Below, one piece after another: positions 5,170 to 5,192 of a stretch of DNA of 5,192 nucleotides. Source of the stretch: Burkholderiales bacterium (GTDB lineage Bacteria; Pseudomonadota; Gammaproteobacteria; Burkholderiales; Burkholderiaceae_C). Every line of letters begins with the position of its first letter. Within the stretch, counting starts at the first letter, position 1. Made by a program: the position numbers and the translations under genes. The notes beneath the pieces are model-generated. The model ran no database searches. It worked only from the letters and a program-made list of their open reading frames with translations, and was not told where the DNA came from. The DNA is taken from the NCBI GenBank assembly GCA_025352345.1, contig JANXTP010000174.1, positions 1-5,192 on the forward strand, written 5' to 3'.

Positions 5170-5192
5170 CAAACAGTCCACCGGACTGTTTG
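5170..5192. repeat. Perfect 10-bp-stem palindrome at the window edge
   Basis: The arms CAAACAGTCC (5170-5179) and GGACTGTTTG (5183-5192) are exact complements around the loop ACC. The stem may extend past the window, since the right arm ends at the last base. It could be a Rho-independent terminator of a gene to the right, an interspersed palindromic (REP-like) repeat, or an operator. The stem ends in TTTG rather than a long T-run. Confidence 0.6.

Overview
The window is GC-rich chromosomal DNA, densely packed with housekeeping genes and with short intergenic gaps. The proteins resemble betaproteobacterial, probably Burkholderiales, homologues. The TldD N-terminus reads like Burkholderia-type TldD. 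The order rsmI / yraN / SIS-domain isomerase / BON lipoprotein is the proteobacterial yraL-yraN-yraO(diaA)-yraP(dolP) neighbourhood, without the gammaproteobacterial lpoA (yraM) that lies in between in E. coli. No tRNA, rRNA, CRISPR array, transposase or phage gene is visible. The family assignments are from memory and reading; no database search was run.

Layout. The left part (2-2455) is on the minus strand: rsmI (16S rRNA C1402 ribose 2'-O-methyltransferase), then 57 bp further along the same strand tldD (metalloprotease subunit), which ends at the window edge. At about 2445-2455 rsmI and yraN diverge, and their likely GTG start codons lie inside an 11-bp overlap. A plus-strand cluster follows (2445-4116): yraN (UPF0102, nuclease-like fold), a 71-bp gap with two small hairpins, a SIS-domain phosphoheptose isomerase/DiaA-like protein, and a BON-domain outer-membrane lipoprotein (DolP/YraP-like). 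The last gene's GTG start overlaps the stop codon before it. A GC-rich hairpin at 4116-4150 separates this cluster from a convergent minus-strand gene (4152-5054) for a 3-hydroxyisobutyrate dehydrogenase-family oxidoreductase. The last 138 bp (5055-5192) hold no complete gene but are rich in inverted repeats, including a perfect 10-bp-stem palindrome at the window edge.

How the genes work together. RsmI tunes ribosome decoding. TldD, with TldE/PmbA encoded elsewhere, degrades unfolded peptides. The SIS protein serves either heptose synthesis for lipopolysaccharide or DnaA-dependent initiation timing. DolP-like proteins support outer-membrane integrity. The cluster is conserved by position rather than forming one pathway.

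I do not see a clearly new system. The points most worth a second look are the SIS protein, which keeps all four GmhA metal/catalytic positions despite sitting in the diaA locus; a LysR-like 19-codon stretch that almost exactly fills the tldD-rsmI gap; the overlapping divergent starts of rsmI and yraN; a Leu in place of the membrane-binding Trp in the DolP homologue; and the palindrome-rich right edge.
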